Shown here one piece after another: positions 45,776-56,936 of a stretch of 64,000 bases of DNA. The number at the start of each line of letters is the position of its first letter. Within the stretch, counting starts at the first letter, position 1. A program made the translations under genes and the position numbers. This stretch comes from Patella vulgata (lineage: Eukaryota; Mollusca; Gastropoda; Patellidae), in contig NC_065879.2 in assembly GCF_932274485.2 (NCBI RefSeq), positions 93,137,959 to 93,201,958 on the forward strand. Direction: 5' to 3'. The notes below the pieces were generated by a model. It did no database searches, was not told the DNA's origin, and was given only the letters and a program-made list of their open reading frames with translations.

Positions 45776-46669
45776 TAATAGTGGTATGATCTATCATTTT
45801 CACGACAGCACAAAATTTACGAAAAATAATGGATGCACGGTCTGTTTTCTCGCGTAACAGTTGGTCTTGCTTGTGTACATTCGGGTTCAGTCGATGTAGT
45901 GTCTTCAACTGGATCATATTCAGATGAAAATCTTAAATGCAGTTAGTCATCGCTGAATCTCCCAGATAAAGATCATGTATTTTTTGGAATGTCCATAACC
46001 CTTACGCCACATATGTAATATAATGAACATTCATCCTACTTGACACATGAACTCTGTCACGACACATAAAATTAAATTACCTATTAAATTGTAAGTAGAC
46101 TATTCGAGGTTCCTGTAAGATAGATATTGATAAAAATATAAATTGTAAAATATTACCTTTAATCATGAATTACCAGGAAAAGTTTGGTTGTTAATAAAAC
46201 CAATGTTTTCATCTGTTACGTCGTGTATTAATGTTAATATATATACCCCTGATTACTATATAAAGGGTGCCGTAATTTGATCAACCATAACGTTATAACA
46301 AACAGACCTGTCGTGTTATACATGTGGGTCTATATGTTCACACACAGCTATATATGAAACATCTAATGTTATGACGTAACGTAGGATGTATAAGTATTGT
46401 ATAACCTCATATAAAATAACAATAAATATTATTATAATGTACTGTAAAGTGATTAATAATACTAATTATGTCTTTATTTTCTGAGGGAAAATATTTAGTA
46501 CTTAGTACATGAGTTCTAATTTTCGACATGTCCCTTCTGCTCTATAAAACTAGCAACTACACAGTAACACTACAAAGTGCATATATATATTATCAAATAA
46601 GCTTAAGCTTATAATGGGGAAATATCAAACGAACAAAAATGACAAATAGTAATTAGCAAGGGTTAAAAG

Positions 46670-46995
46670 ATTTAACCTGTTTTACTAACTCCTTTTTGAA
46701 GATAAAACATGTTTTACAATTCGATGTAGTGAATTCCAGAATAAAGAAGCGGTATATTGGAATGTTCTTGTCATTGCTCTTTTCTTACTTTCTGATATAA
46801 ATGCCATGATAATTTCGGCCAATTTAGAATTTTCACGGAGATTCAAATAAAGGTGCAGGGTTTTCATCCAAAATGTTCCTTGCAGCACGTTTTGGAAGTT
46901 TATACAGGACCTCTAGTTTACCTTTATTGGCATTACCCCAAACTGTGGAAGGTATGTATGAACGTGACCCCATACTATTTTCTCTGGGAATACAC
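46670..46995 (-). pseudogene. LINE ORF2 C-terminal fragment, block B copy
   Basis: Same fragment as 18434-18930: GKLEVLYKLPKRAARNILDE, then MTRTFQYTASLFWNSL. It is shorter because about 150 bp of the middle is deleted and further frame damage has occurred since duplication. Confidence 0.75.
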
Positions 46996-47639
46996 TTTAC
47001 TAGGACGTTAAACCACATTTCATTTTCTTGTAACTAGTATGTTACGGCTAATTGTTGTAACCAGTATATTACAGCTAATTGTTTTAATTGATGTTAGTGT
47101 GTAAAATTCAGCTTAGTTTTAACATGCATAGGTACAGACAACAATCCACTAGAAATTCACACGGCTATACAAAGGGATAACGAGAAAACCCGCATATTCT
47201 GACAGGTGAATTGATCATTAGACAGGCCATACAGTTTTCTTCGATGGTCTTGATAATATTTTGTTATTTAGTTATATTCTCCTATCAAATTTGTCTAGTT
47301 AATCGGATGAGACGGAAAACAGAATTCTGATAAAACATGTATTTATACAACATTGTATTTTAAAGATAACGTTTTACGGTTGCCTCAAATCTCTAAGTGA
47401 TACGGCTTTTCATAATATATACCTTAATTGGTACAACATAGTCCCTATAATATACACCTAAATTCTCTATGTAGTACAACATGGCCCCTATATTATACAC
47501 CTTAATTCTCTATGTGGTCCCTATAATATACACCTTAATTCTCTATGTGGTCCCTGTAATATTCACGTTCATTCTCTATGTGATACAACATGGTTCCTAT
47601 AATATACACATATTTCAATCGTTCATGTTCTTACAGGTC

Positions 47640-47870
47640 CCGCGAGAGGGGCGGATAACTGGGACACTTGTCCAGGGGCCTGAAGCCCATGAGAGGGGAG
47701 GACAACTGGGACACTTGTCCATGGGCCCGAAGCCCATGAGAGGGGCGGATAACTGGGACACTTGTCCAGGGGCCCGAAGCCCATGAGAGGGGAGGACAAC
47801 TGGGACACTTGTCCATGGGCCCGAAGTCCATGAGAGGGGGAGGACAACTGGGACACTTGCCTAGAGAGCC
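47640..47870. repeat. GC-rich minisatellite, ~46-47 bp x 5
   Basis: Unit CCATGAGAGGGGAGGACAAC plus TGGGACACTTGTCCATGGGC plus CCGAAG, alternating between two variants. Block C (31935-32040) has only about two units. Frames across it are by-products. Confidence 0.92.
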
Positions 47871-48029
47871 CCGGAGGTATGCTGAGTAATGTTTTAAAAA
47901 ATGTTGGTATGATCTAATAATAATAAAAAAACAGTAAAACCTACCTCAATGTAGGTACCTAGTGTTTTGGATAGGGTTAGAATCGAATTCTTTCTGTTCA
48001 CTTTTTAAGTCGAAATGGTGAATTAAAAA

Positions 48030-48300
48030 CTATAAGTCACTTGGCCAGGCCTTCGTGCTGTGGGGCCCCGAACCACCCTTGTTCCGTTTGAGAATCTCAT
48101 CACCGTTAGGGTATCCGGTTCCCAGCAGGAAAGCAGGGCCTAGTCCGGGTCTGTAGAACGCTACAGCGATGGTGAGTTTCCCAGCAGGTAAGCGGGAACT
48201 AGTCCAGGTGTGTAGAACTCTACAGTGATGGTGAGCTTCTAGGTGTGCACAAAGAGTTCCGTTGGAATCCAGTTCAACGTGATTTGGGGTATTGACAAAA
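48030..48300 (-). pseudogene. Unidentified coding-like relic, block B copy
   Basis: The minus strand contains LDSNGTLCAHLEAHHHC in the open frame, while the neighbouring frame holds the NWIPTELFVHT phrase seen in block C. A ~62-bp piece (CTCACCATCRCTGTAG-GTTCTACA) is duplicated in tandem. Then come FLLGTGYPNGDEILKRNKGG codons. It probably derives from a real but unidentified protein. Confidence 0.25.
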
Positions 48301-48409
48301 TAAACAAATTTTGATGAAAAATATTTCTTTTTGATATTTTTACGTCTGATGGCCACGTTTTTTGTTTTTTCTATTTGATTGCTAGCTTAAAATTTTCTGA
48401 CAAAATGGT

Positions 48410-49220
48410 GCTCATCTGATTATTGTTACATCAGTAAAACGTAAACGTAGTACATGTTTGTGGTATGTCATATTATGATGTTGTGTCAAATTTCAGTATC
48501 TGTGTTTCAGCAAAGTAACCTCCAGTTACACCAGATATACGCTAAAATGACACTGGAAACTGTGAAACTTTTTTGAAAACTTTCAGATCGGCCCCTCCCA
48601 ACACCGAGTTGGTTATCCTGGGGCCTGGAGGGCCATATCTCCGACCCCGTGTTCGTATAATAAATTGTTTAAAATGTTAGACAAGTTAACAGACAGATGT
48701 AGAATAATGAAGTTAATTTACATATTATAAACGTGGCGGGATCCTGTCCGTAACACAACATTCTCCAAACATCTGGTATTACTCTAAAACCTGCGACCTG
48801 TTACTTCGATATGTACATACCACCCCCAACCCCTGGTTAAGACAAACAGCTATTACATTGACATGTACATGTACCCCACCTTCAGGTACAACCCGCGAGA
48901 TATTACAATAATTTGTACACCCCGCCCCATTAATAAGCTAACGAATTATTACACTGTTTGATCCCTATCTCTTACAATCCGCGAAAACAAAATCTAGCGC
49001 GTGGGGAGAGATATGGTCCAATATACACCTGATCTGAATAGTTCAATAAAGTGATTTTATTTCAAGATTATGTTTACAATCGGTTTATGTTTGTTAATAT
49101 TGTATAGAACATTAAGTATTTTACAGTTGTGGCGGTTTACGAACAACAACCCAATGTCTATTTTAATGTACATGCCCTTGTGTAGTATTCACGCGTGGAG
49201 ATTTTAAAGGGGTCTTGTTA
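48410..49220. other. Spacer, no gene seen
   Basis: No partner in blocks A or C and no recognisable domain. Confidence 0.35.
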
Positions 49221-49229
49221 ATTTTTTTT

Positions 49230-49440
49230 TTATATTTACCTTTCCACAGCGTTATGTCTTGTATCTATTCACCTACCATAATTACTGTACTTATGGTCGT
49301 ATGTATTTAACTGTCGACAGCGTTATGCCTTTCATCTATTCACCTTCCAGATAACTGTACTTGTTGTATGTATTTACCTTTCGACAACGTTATGCCTTGC
49401 ATCTAATCAGCTACTATATAACTATACGTGTTGTGGTTGT
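49230..49440. repeat. Tandem repeat, ~75 bp x 3
   Basis: Units contain CGTTATGCCTT-CATCTATTCAC, ATAACTGTACTTGTTG and GTATGTATTTACCTTTCGAC. Confidence 0.85.
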
Positions 49441-49539
49441 CATGGCGGTCGTAGCACAAACCGAAAGTCGTAGTAGGGATAATTGGATTCTTGACTGGAA
49501 TATGTCGAGTTTAAATTTTGAACTGGACGTTAACACATT

Positions 49540-49670
49540 GGTCTGCGCATTTACAGATTGGTCTGGGCGTTTACACATTGGACTAGGCGTTTACACATTG
49601 GTCTGCGCGTTTACAGATTGGTATGTGTACACACGCATGGATCTGAACGTTTACACATTGGTCTGGGATC
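49540..49670. repeat. Short tandem repeat, ~21 bp
   Basis: Units GCGTTTACACATTGGTCTGG; also present, shorter, at 19645-19740 in block A. Confidence 0.85.
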
Positions 49671-50468
49671 AAAGCACACTTTTACGACACCAATCCCATC
49701 CTTAGCATTGTATTTATGACAAAGAAACTAAATTTTAATCTCAGAATGTCTGAAATAGTGAGTTGGTCCCATTCCTGTTATAGTATTATAGTCTGGTCGA
49801 GGTAGAAAATTTGTGGGAAGAAATTCCTACCCAAATGATTTCTTCATTTTCTGAAACAACTATGTCCCTAGTGTTCCAGAAAAATTTTCCCCGCCGACCG
49901 GAGTTGAGCAAATTTTTTTACAGCATTTTGAAATTTTGACCCCCTGGGTCAACATAATGAAACTGAAAACCATTTATAACTTCAAAAATATCAATTTTAC
50001 AGCCTAGAAATGTATTATCAACATATAGGAAAGTGATACCAAGGATTCCAGAAATGATGTAAAAAGTAACATACGACGTCACCGTGACGTCAGAATACAA
50101 AATGGCGGAACTATGACGTCACTGTGATGTCAAAATTCAAAATGGCGGAGACGTGTTTTGAATAAAGCAACAACAGCAAGCAATAAGACAAGAGGAACAT
50201 TCTGGTGCTGATGGAAGAACAGTCGCGATGGGAACGTGTCTATTCTCTATCACTTGCCAACTTCAATTCACAGGATCGACGCCATTGTCTAGTTCATCCC
50301 AAATTCTAACCTGAACATGAACGTGGTGAGCATGCTGCTCGGCTACGGCAGCTGTTGAAGGAAGTCTATTGATTTGACAATTCATCTTCGCCACTTGGAC
50401 AAAAAGCGCAACAACTATGACATAAAATCAGTCTGCAGCGCAATGGATAAAACTGTATTGACAATTTA

Positions 50469-51082
50469 TTGTTCATTCGCGCCTGGTCTGGGTGTGATAC
50501 CACTTCTGGTTGTTTCAGAGTCGGTAAATTGGGACTTCTTAAACATACGAACAGTGACATCTTTCGGGAAGCTAGCAAGACAATAGCTTCACCTGGAGGT
50601 TCCCAGTCTGAAGTACCTGCAGCTGGAGAAAGGTTATTCTGTCTAATGTATGGTAACAAAAATGAGATACCTCTGACTAAAGTCCGGTACCTAAGGTACA
50701 AAGCTATGATCGCTGAAAAAAATTCCATTCAAATCAATAGACTTTCTCCAACAGCTGCCGCGGCCGAGCAGCATGCTCACCGCGTTCATGTTCTGGTAGA
50801 ATTTAGGATGAACTAGACGATGGCGTCAATCCTGTGAATTGGGGTTGGCAAGTGATAGAGAATAGACACGTTCCCATCGCGACTGTTCTTCCATCAGCAC
50901 CAGACAACGTTCTGAATTTCATCCGGTGTAAATGTAAATCGTTGAAAAACCAATGCTCGTCATGTTCTTGTACACAGAATGGTTTGAAATGTGTTGAAGC
51001 ATGTGGACGATGCCACGGGGAGGGTTGTCTGAACAGCGAACAAATCAGCATTGATTTAGAAGATGAATTTGGTACGGGGTAG
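50469..51082 (+). pseudogene. Transposon-associated protein with Tesmin/TSO1-like CXC motif
   Basis: Two plus-strand frames are offset near 50810-50830. The first contains RAWSGCDTTSG, AGERLFCLMYGNK and TKVRYLRYKAM. The second contains NWGWQVIENRHVPIATVLPS and a Cys cluster CKCKSLKNQCSSCSC...GLKC...CGRCHGEGCLN resembling CXC (CRC) DNA-binding domains. The GCDTTS...LRYKAM...WGW...CKCK order is one I associate with repetitive, element-encoded proteins of invertebrates. The N-terminus is missing and a frameshift is evident. The C-terminal part also exists inverted in the left arm. Confidence 0.6.
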
Positions 51083-51189
51083 AACAAATCAGAACTGAAG
51101 AATATTTTTATGATTTTATTGATGATGATCCGAATGAATATTTTATGGTGTCCAGAATGTTCCTCTTGTCTATTTGCTTGCTGTTGTTG

Positions 51190-51285
51190 CTTTATTCACA
51201 ACACGTCTCCGCCATTTTGAATTTTGACATCACAGTGACGTCACAGTTCCGCCATTTTGTATTCTGACGTCACGGTGACGTCGTA
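51190..51285 (+). promoter_or_regulatory. Paired CCGCCATTTTG and TGACGTCA motif cluster in the right arm
   Basis: CCGCCATTTTG (YY1-like) occurs twice and TGACGTCA-type (CREB/ATF-like) motifs several times within ~90 bp. The same cluster lies inverted in the left arm (about 50060-50150) and in the loose copy at 56300-56390. Confidence 0.5.
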
Positions 51286-51539
51286 CATTACTTTTTACAT
51301 CATTTCTGGAATCCTTGGTATCACTTTCCTATATGTTGATAATACATTTCTAGGCTGTAAAATTGATATTTTTGAAGTTATAAATGGTTTTCAATTTCAT
51401 TATGTTGACCCAGGGGGTCAAAATTTCAAAATGCTGTAAAAAAAATTTGCTCAACTCCGATCACTAGGGACATAGTTGTTTCAGAAAATGAAGAAATCAT
51501 TTGGGTAGGAATTTCTTCCCACAAAGCTGGATTTGTCAC

Positions 51540-52015
51540 CTTCTCCAACCAGCCTATAATCCCTCATATCAACCCGAACGCGGGTCACATAAAAACAACT
51601 CTTCCAGATTCTAGTATAGTAAAGACAATTAAAACGAAATTTTGAACTATAAAAAACTCAAAAGAAATAGGATCTGTTTTTTAATCAGATTGTGTTAAGC
51701 TTGTCTGAAAATTTCAACTCATAATATTGAGTCGGTTTACGTAACCGGTTTACGTAACATTTTTAAGATTTTGGGTCAAAGCTTTCGTTGGGTGAGCTGG
51801 AAAACATAACAATTCCATACCAAACGTAATCTTTTAAATTGAAGAGTTATACAAATTGAGTCGTTTGGGTTTAAAAAAAATTTTGTTTTTTTTAAACAAT
51901 ATTTTTATTCAGGTTGTCTGAATGGGATTGGGGAATAGGCTTAGGCTATGTAAAACCCCTCTCCCTTAATTATCACGTATAACCATGGCCAAACGTTGCG
52001 GATCTAGAAAGACAC
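51540..52015. other. Spacer, weak repeat similarity to 54.3-54.75 kb
   Basis: The CTCATAATATTGAGTCGG and TTTCGTTGGGTGAGCTGG segments recur at 54380-54470. No gene seen. Confidence 0.4.
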
Positions 52016-52019
52016 ATTT

Positions 52020-52118
52020 ATATACGAGACGATGGCAAATTATATGGCGTATGTCCGTTTTCATTAGCCCAGTCGGAGCGGAGCAGTACGTTAAATAAAC
52101 CCAATTTCATTTCTCACC
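52020..52118 (+). repeat. SINE family B, 3' end
   Basis: TATGGCGTATGTCCGTTTTC, TTAGCCCAGTCGGAGCGGAG and CCCAATTTCATTTC. Confidence 0.8.
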
Positions 52119-52496
52119 CCCCACCCTCCCCCTTAAGCAATGTATATCTAGTATGTGTTCAGTTCAAGGAATTCCTCTATCAAGTAAAAGAGAGTAAACT
52201 AACCCAAGTCAAACTAGGGAAAAAGCAACATTTTCAGGATAACCAACCCTCATGAGTTATTGCAATATAAGAGTGTTTGAACATTGATACCTTGTATATA
52301 CGGGAGAATTCGCAACAACGCTTGCTTGAACAAATCAATGTCCGAGTACCCACCAAGTACAGTCCCGGCAAATTACAACAAAGAATTCTATCAATGAGGT
52401 CCACAAATCTAGAGCATTGTCGTAAATTCTAATAAAGTGAGAATTCAATTACTTGAAAAAGTTTAAACCGTAGGTTCCAATTAGGACCTACACTGT

Positions 52497-52711
52497 AGAC
52501 TTTCAACTAACAGTACGTTTTGGGTATTTGTCTCTATAATAACGTATACTTTCGTATAGAGGACAACAAAATAATAATAAGGAAAACAGATATTTTGTTG
52601 GGTAGACTTTCAACTAACAGTACGTTTTTGGTATTTGTCTCTATAATAACGTATACTTTCGTATAGAGGACAACAAAATAATAATAAGGAAAACAGATAT
52701 TTTGTTGGGTA
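52497..52711. repeat. Tandem duplication, ~107 bp x 2, almost identical
   Basis: Two copies of GACTTTCAACTAACAGTACG through AACAGATATTTTGTTGGGTA, differing by a single T. Confidence 0.97.
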
Positions 52712-53008
52712 TAACGAAGTGAGATTTTTGTTTTTGTTTTTGCCTATTCTCTGTGATTAATAAGGGGTGGTTGGTGTGTGTGTGTGTGGGGGGGGGGGGG
52801 GGTAGTGCGGCGTGATAATTACTGTTTAGTGTGTGTCCTTTTAGTGTGTAATACTGCTTATATTGTAGTTACGTATATATAAATGTACAGTGTATTTCAA
52901 TAAATAAATAAAGAATTCAATTTCTTAAAATTAAAGATGATTGTATCCAAAGTAGGGCCACGGGCCTAAAATAATACCGTGTATTCCAGCACAAAGCAAT
53001 ATACTTAC

Positions 53009-53117
53009 CCAAAAACTTGACTTGAAGATATAATAAAGGTAACACTTGCAATATTTCCAACCATTTTGAATAAAAAGCCTGGCGGTACGGAGAAAGCTTG
53101 ACACGCCTAGCTTCCAT
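53009..53117 (-). CDS. Weak candidate first coding exon
   Basis: The minus-strand ATG at 53117 begins MEARRVKLSPYRQAFYSKWL and runs to a GGGTAAGT donor near 53008, followed by in-frame intron-like sequence. About 36 codons, no domain. Support is only an open frame plus a consensus donor; it could be chance. Confidence 0.18.
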
Positions 53118-53262
53118 GAAATATGAAATACATAAGTGTTTAGATAACCGATGGTATATTAATAAGTCACGCGTTACAATTACGTATCGGGTTTCCCCAG
53201 TAAATATTAAAGATGCATTACGTAAGACCTAATTCTCCCCATTATATGTTTTCATTTTGGCT

Positions 53263-53440
53263 TTAAATGTTATATAATTACTATTCAGACATTTATTTAC
53301 ATGAAAAGCCTATAATCAACTCTCTAGCTCACCGGGTGGCGCAGATGAACAAATGGATTAAAATACGATTGCCATTTAATGATATAATTCAAAAATGGGG
53401 TAGCAAGACTGGGTCTCGATTAACAAGTAACGTTGCTAGG
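53263..53440 (+). repeat. Interspersed repeat R4, longest copy
   Basis: TTTAAATGTTATATAATTAC, CCTATAATCAACTCTCTAG, GGATTAAAATACGATTGCCA and AATGATATAATTCAAAAATG also occur at 36515-36660. Confidence 0.65.
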
Positions 53441-53496
53441 ATAATGAAGACTTAAATGTTGAAAAATAAGAATATGTTATATATATATATATATAA

Positions 53497-53737
53497 AATG
53501 AAATGAAATGAAATGGGGTTTAACGTCTTACTGTTCTGCTCCTAACCTGGGCTAATGAAGACGGGCATACGCCATACAGTGTGCTATGAGGGAAATTTTG
53601 CCCGGACAGCGGCACTACGGCCTACTCTTATATCGAATTCCAACTGCCAAGGGATCTTTTACGTGCACGCCAATGTGTACACGGGACCTCGGTTTTTCGT
53701 CCCATCCGAACGACTAGACAGCTTTCCTTGTCATATA
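53497..53737 (-). mobile_element. SINE family B, 5'-truncated, between TA repeats
   Basis: Minus-oriented from the (GAAAT)n tail to CTAGACAGCTTTCCTTGTCA; the tRNA-like head is missing. (TA)n runs on both sides suggest insertion into, and duplication of, a TA microsatellite. Confidence 0.9.
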
Positions 53738-53819
53738 TATATATATATATATATAAACAGGATTACAATTTTAAATGGCACTTTTACTATAGATGCATTA
53801 ATATATGCACATTTATTAG

Positions 53820-54010
53820 ATAAAGTGCTGTTAGTTCTTACTATAATAGTTTAAGAACTAGATAATGTAAAGGAAATTTGCTGAAATTTCAATCAACTTG
53901 AATTAATCAGAAGCAGCAGACCGGGTTCTAATCCAGTAAATATCGCAGGCTAGCGATGACATCGAGCGTTGATTATGGTCAAGCCAAGTGATCTAAATAC
54001 CGACTTTATC
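53820..54010 (+). repeat. Interspersed repeat R3, partial
   Basis: ACTAGATAATGTAAAGGAAA, TCTAATCCAGTAAATATCGC and AGGCTAGCGATGACA match 61405-61630. Confidence 0.6.
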
Positions 54011-55375
54011 GTCTTGATAACTTTAAACATCATTTACTCAAATTATATTGGAACCAAGATTTCTATAAATTAGTGTAGTAGGAAGTGATTCAGGTTGTCG
54101 AAATGGATTATTATTATCTTTATATATGTTTGGTTGGTTGGGTGCAAGATGGAGGGCCATAGATTGTGAATGATCCAAGTATACATGGATTAATAATTCA
54201 GAAAGTCATAATAGAATTTCGCTTTTGAAAATATTTAGATCAGTAAATGTTACTTTAAATATTAAAGGGACTTTTCCGATTTAAACAGATCGTCTCAAAA
54301 ATAAAAGTCTGAGTACGATTGAAATTTAAGCTCCAAAATATAGAGGAATGGTGTGTTTACCTTGTCTCAAACATTCAGCTCACAATATTTAGTCGTTTGG
54401 ACGTGAACTTCACAAATGCTTATCCGGACACGTAACCCTTTTAAGATTTCTGGTCATTTTTTCGTTGGGTGACCTGATAATCGATTCCCATTCCTTTAGA
54501 GGTCTATACAATGAATTACCCATGTGCTGTACTTGATAACCGAAGGTAAATTTCACCTACACAGTATTTTTATAAAGTAAAGGTCTGGTTTATCCATAAG
54601 CCACATAATAGAGTTTGGGACACCGGTCTCCATTTCCAGATGAAGACTGACAGGTTAAATTGTCTGAAAACGTATCACAAATATTGAGTTAGTTGCTCGG
54701 CCCTTTGGTGGAGGATTTTAAGGGATTTTAACACAAAATTAAGCAGTTTTATTCTCCTACATATTATTGGGATTGGCCCTTTAACATATTTCGAGGAATA
54801 GACACATAGGGGATTAACTTAATTTACTTGAAATTCGAACTTTTAAGCCCTCCAGATAATATACTTGGTGTTCTGTTTCATTGTGTAATATTTTATGTCA
54901 GGACAGGTTTGATATGTATAGGAGAGATTCACGTAACTGTTATTTAAATTTGAATTATATTATATTTCACTAAAGTAAATATATCTAGTTAAACAGGCTT
55001 GCAATTTCCGAGAAATGTCCCTCTTGTGTAAAAGTTCGTGTCCGGGTATCTTGAACGAAACTATTATTTATTTAAACTAAATTATATTATATTTCACTAT
55101 TGTTAATTCTTTTATTATTGTATTGTCCTTCTTGATCAACGAATCCGTATCTTATTATTTTATCAAAACTGTATCCATTATTGGTTATATATCATAACAA
55201 GATTATATATTGAAATATTGTTTTAACTTATGTTATATAATTTAATTTTATTTTATTTAAATTTCAACATTCAGAAACAAACATAATACGAATCAATATG
55301 CATATATACAGGCACAGATTAAGATTAAAACAAACAAAAAACTAGTCGGGGGGAAGGGGGGACCCTATCGAAATT
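54010..55375. other. AT-rich spacer with a weak dispersed repeat
   Basis: 54290-54780 resembles 51640-51800 (ATATT-AGTCG and TTCGTTGGGTGA segments). No gene called. Confidence 0.4.
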
Positions 55376-55377
55376 CA

Positions 55378-55500
55378 AACGCCATACAGTGTTCTATGAA
55401 GAAAAAATTTCCCGGACAGCCGCCCACAGGCCTACTCTTATATTTAATTCAAACTGTCAGGGTTCTTAAACGTGCGCGCAAATGTGTCCACTAGGCAAAA
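55378..55500 (-). repeat. SINE family B fragment
   Basis: CGCCATACAGTGTTCTATGA, TCCCGGACAGCCGCCCACAG and AAACGTGCGCGCAAATGTGT. Confidence 0.8.
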
Positions 55501-56280
55501 CCTAGTAACTCACTTTTTTTTATTTTTTATCAAAATTGAGTTAGGACCAAATTTGTAGTTACTGATGTGTGTGCTTCCTGTTGTTGTACTAGATATTCCA
55601 ATCTTTTCATTTTGTAAGCAGTTACACCCATGGCACAACCTAGCAACTTCCTTCATTTCCCTAGTATGCCACAGTAAAACCTAGTAACTCAATTGTCCAA
55701 TCAGATTGCTTGAAACAAAGATGGCAGCCCCCGTTGTTTCAATTTATTATTAGAATATGTTTAGTTTTCTTTGAATATACATAAATTACATTATGTTTTC
55801 GACAAATCGGGGGAGGAAGTTAGTACAACTGGCCTTGGAAAATGCAAAATAAGTATTTTTTAAGACCCTATTTATTTATAGTGAGAATCAATAGACTGCT
55901 TGGGTCCTGGCTTAGGCCTAGAAAAGTAGAAGGTGGTCTATGCATGGCTGATAAATAATTGAATGCAGTGCCCAATACATGACAATGTGCATGCAGAAGG
56001 TGACAGGTCTGTGCTATGACACATAACCAGCCGGTTTATGTATGGTGTAGGCCCTGCATGTTTGTTTGTTATGGGAAAGGCCTCAATATAGGCCTAAAGC
56101 CTTTTGTTTATCTACTAAGTTATCTTGGTTGGTGTATAAACTGCCTATCTTCTCTAGCGTATATTCAGTCTTGGTACTATATAAAGAGAATACCCTTTGA
56201 CATATAATAATGTTTTTGATCCCCACCTTTCTTTTCACCCGCCAGTCTGTCCGATCAAATGTACGGTGGAAAGTTTGGGA
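55500..56280. other. Spacer, no gene seen
   Basis: AAAACCTAGTAACTCA occurs at 55497 and 55677 with a diverged CAACCTAGCAACTT between them. Otherwise no feature. Confidence 0.4.
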
Positions 56281-56290
56281 CACAATAACT

Positions 56291-56685
56291 CTTTATTCAC
56301 AACACGTCTCCGCCATTTTGAATTTTGACATCACAGTGACGTCACAGTTCCGCCATTTTGTATTCTGACGTCACGGTGACGTCGTACATTACTTTTTACA
56401 TCATTTCTGGAATCCTTGGTATCACTTTCCTATATGTTGATAATACATTTCTAGGCTGTAAAATTGATATTTTTGAAGTTATAAATGGTTTTCAGTTTCA
56501 TTATGTTGACCCAGGGGGTCAAAATTTCAAAATGCTGTAAAAAAATTTGCTCAACTCCGGTCGGCGGGGAAAATTTTTCTGGAACACTAGGGACATAGTT
56601 GTTTCAGAAAATGAAGAAATCATTTGGGTAGGAATTTCTTCCCACAAAGCTGGATTTGTCACCTTCTCCAACCAGCCTATTATTG

Positions 56686-56686
<1 letters not shown>
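56291..56686 (+). mobile_element. Loose end-copy of the foldback transposon (MITE-like)
   Basis: Near-identical to 51185-51560 of the foldback element, including the CCGCCATTTTG/TGACGTCA cluster, and followed by (CT)n at 56693. It retains a few bases (GGTCGGCGGGGAAAATTTTT) that are lost in the right arm but present in the left. Confidence 0.85.

Positions 56687-56692
<6 letters not shown>

Positions 56693-56725
<33 letters not shown>
56693..56725. repeat. CT microsatellite
   Basis: (CT)n, about 15 units. Confidence 0.97.
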
Positions 56726-56727
<2 letters not shown>

Positions 56728-56936
56728 GTCCTTTCAACTTGTAACTCAGTATAAAATGATTTTATTGTTTTAAAGCTGTGCTCTGGTTTTAATAATTTTA
56801 TATATTATTACTATAATATAGTTTGTAACTATTGTCAGGTGAAATATATTATTACTATAATATAGTTTGTAACTATTGTCAGGTGAAATATATTATTACT
56901 ATAATATCGTTTGTGACTATTGTCAGGTGAAATATA

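Larger units (their letters stand above)
38220..49790 (+). repeat. Segmental duplication block B
   Basis: Collinear partner of block A (10340-19870). It lacks A's Tc1 element (A/B junction near 38260) and LTR-element fossil (junction near 40535). B-specific material includes 38830-39890, about 40877-41250, 42690-45780 and 47630-49540. Confidence 0.85.
49812..51523 (+). mobile_element. Foldback DNA transposon with CXC-domain coding sequence
   Basis: The left arm (49812-50376) is the inverse of the right arm (50732-51523) over its whole length, except that the left arm lacks the counterpart of about 50903-51150. The ~355-bp loop (50377-50731) is unique. The outer ~400 bp are repeated alone at 56291-56686, which continues through GCTGGATTTGTCACCTTCTC to CCAACCAGCCTAT, so the left end here is probably truncated. 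It looks like a fused, partly deleted dimer of a DNA transposon. Family and target-site rule are unknown. Confidence 0.75.

Noticed and set aside
47481-47856. Open frames on both strands over the GC-rich minisatellite
   Set aside because: Repeat-generated frames; block C, with two units, has no matching protein.
49361-49705. 114-codon plus frame ending in TLVCAFTDW repeats
   Set aside because: Driven by the 21-bp and 75-bp tandem repeats; the paralogous stretch in block A is not open.
50366-50728. 120-codon minus frame in the foldback loop
   Set aside because: Antisense of the GCDTTS coding segment; the plus-strand protein has recognisable motifs.
51257-51439. Identical 60-codon frame in three copies of the foldback element end (also 49918-50100 and 56358-56540)
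   Set aside because: It needs a TTG start, lies inside a terminal repeat, and identity is explained by recent copying. No domain.
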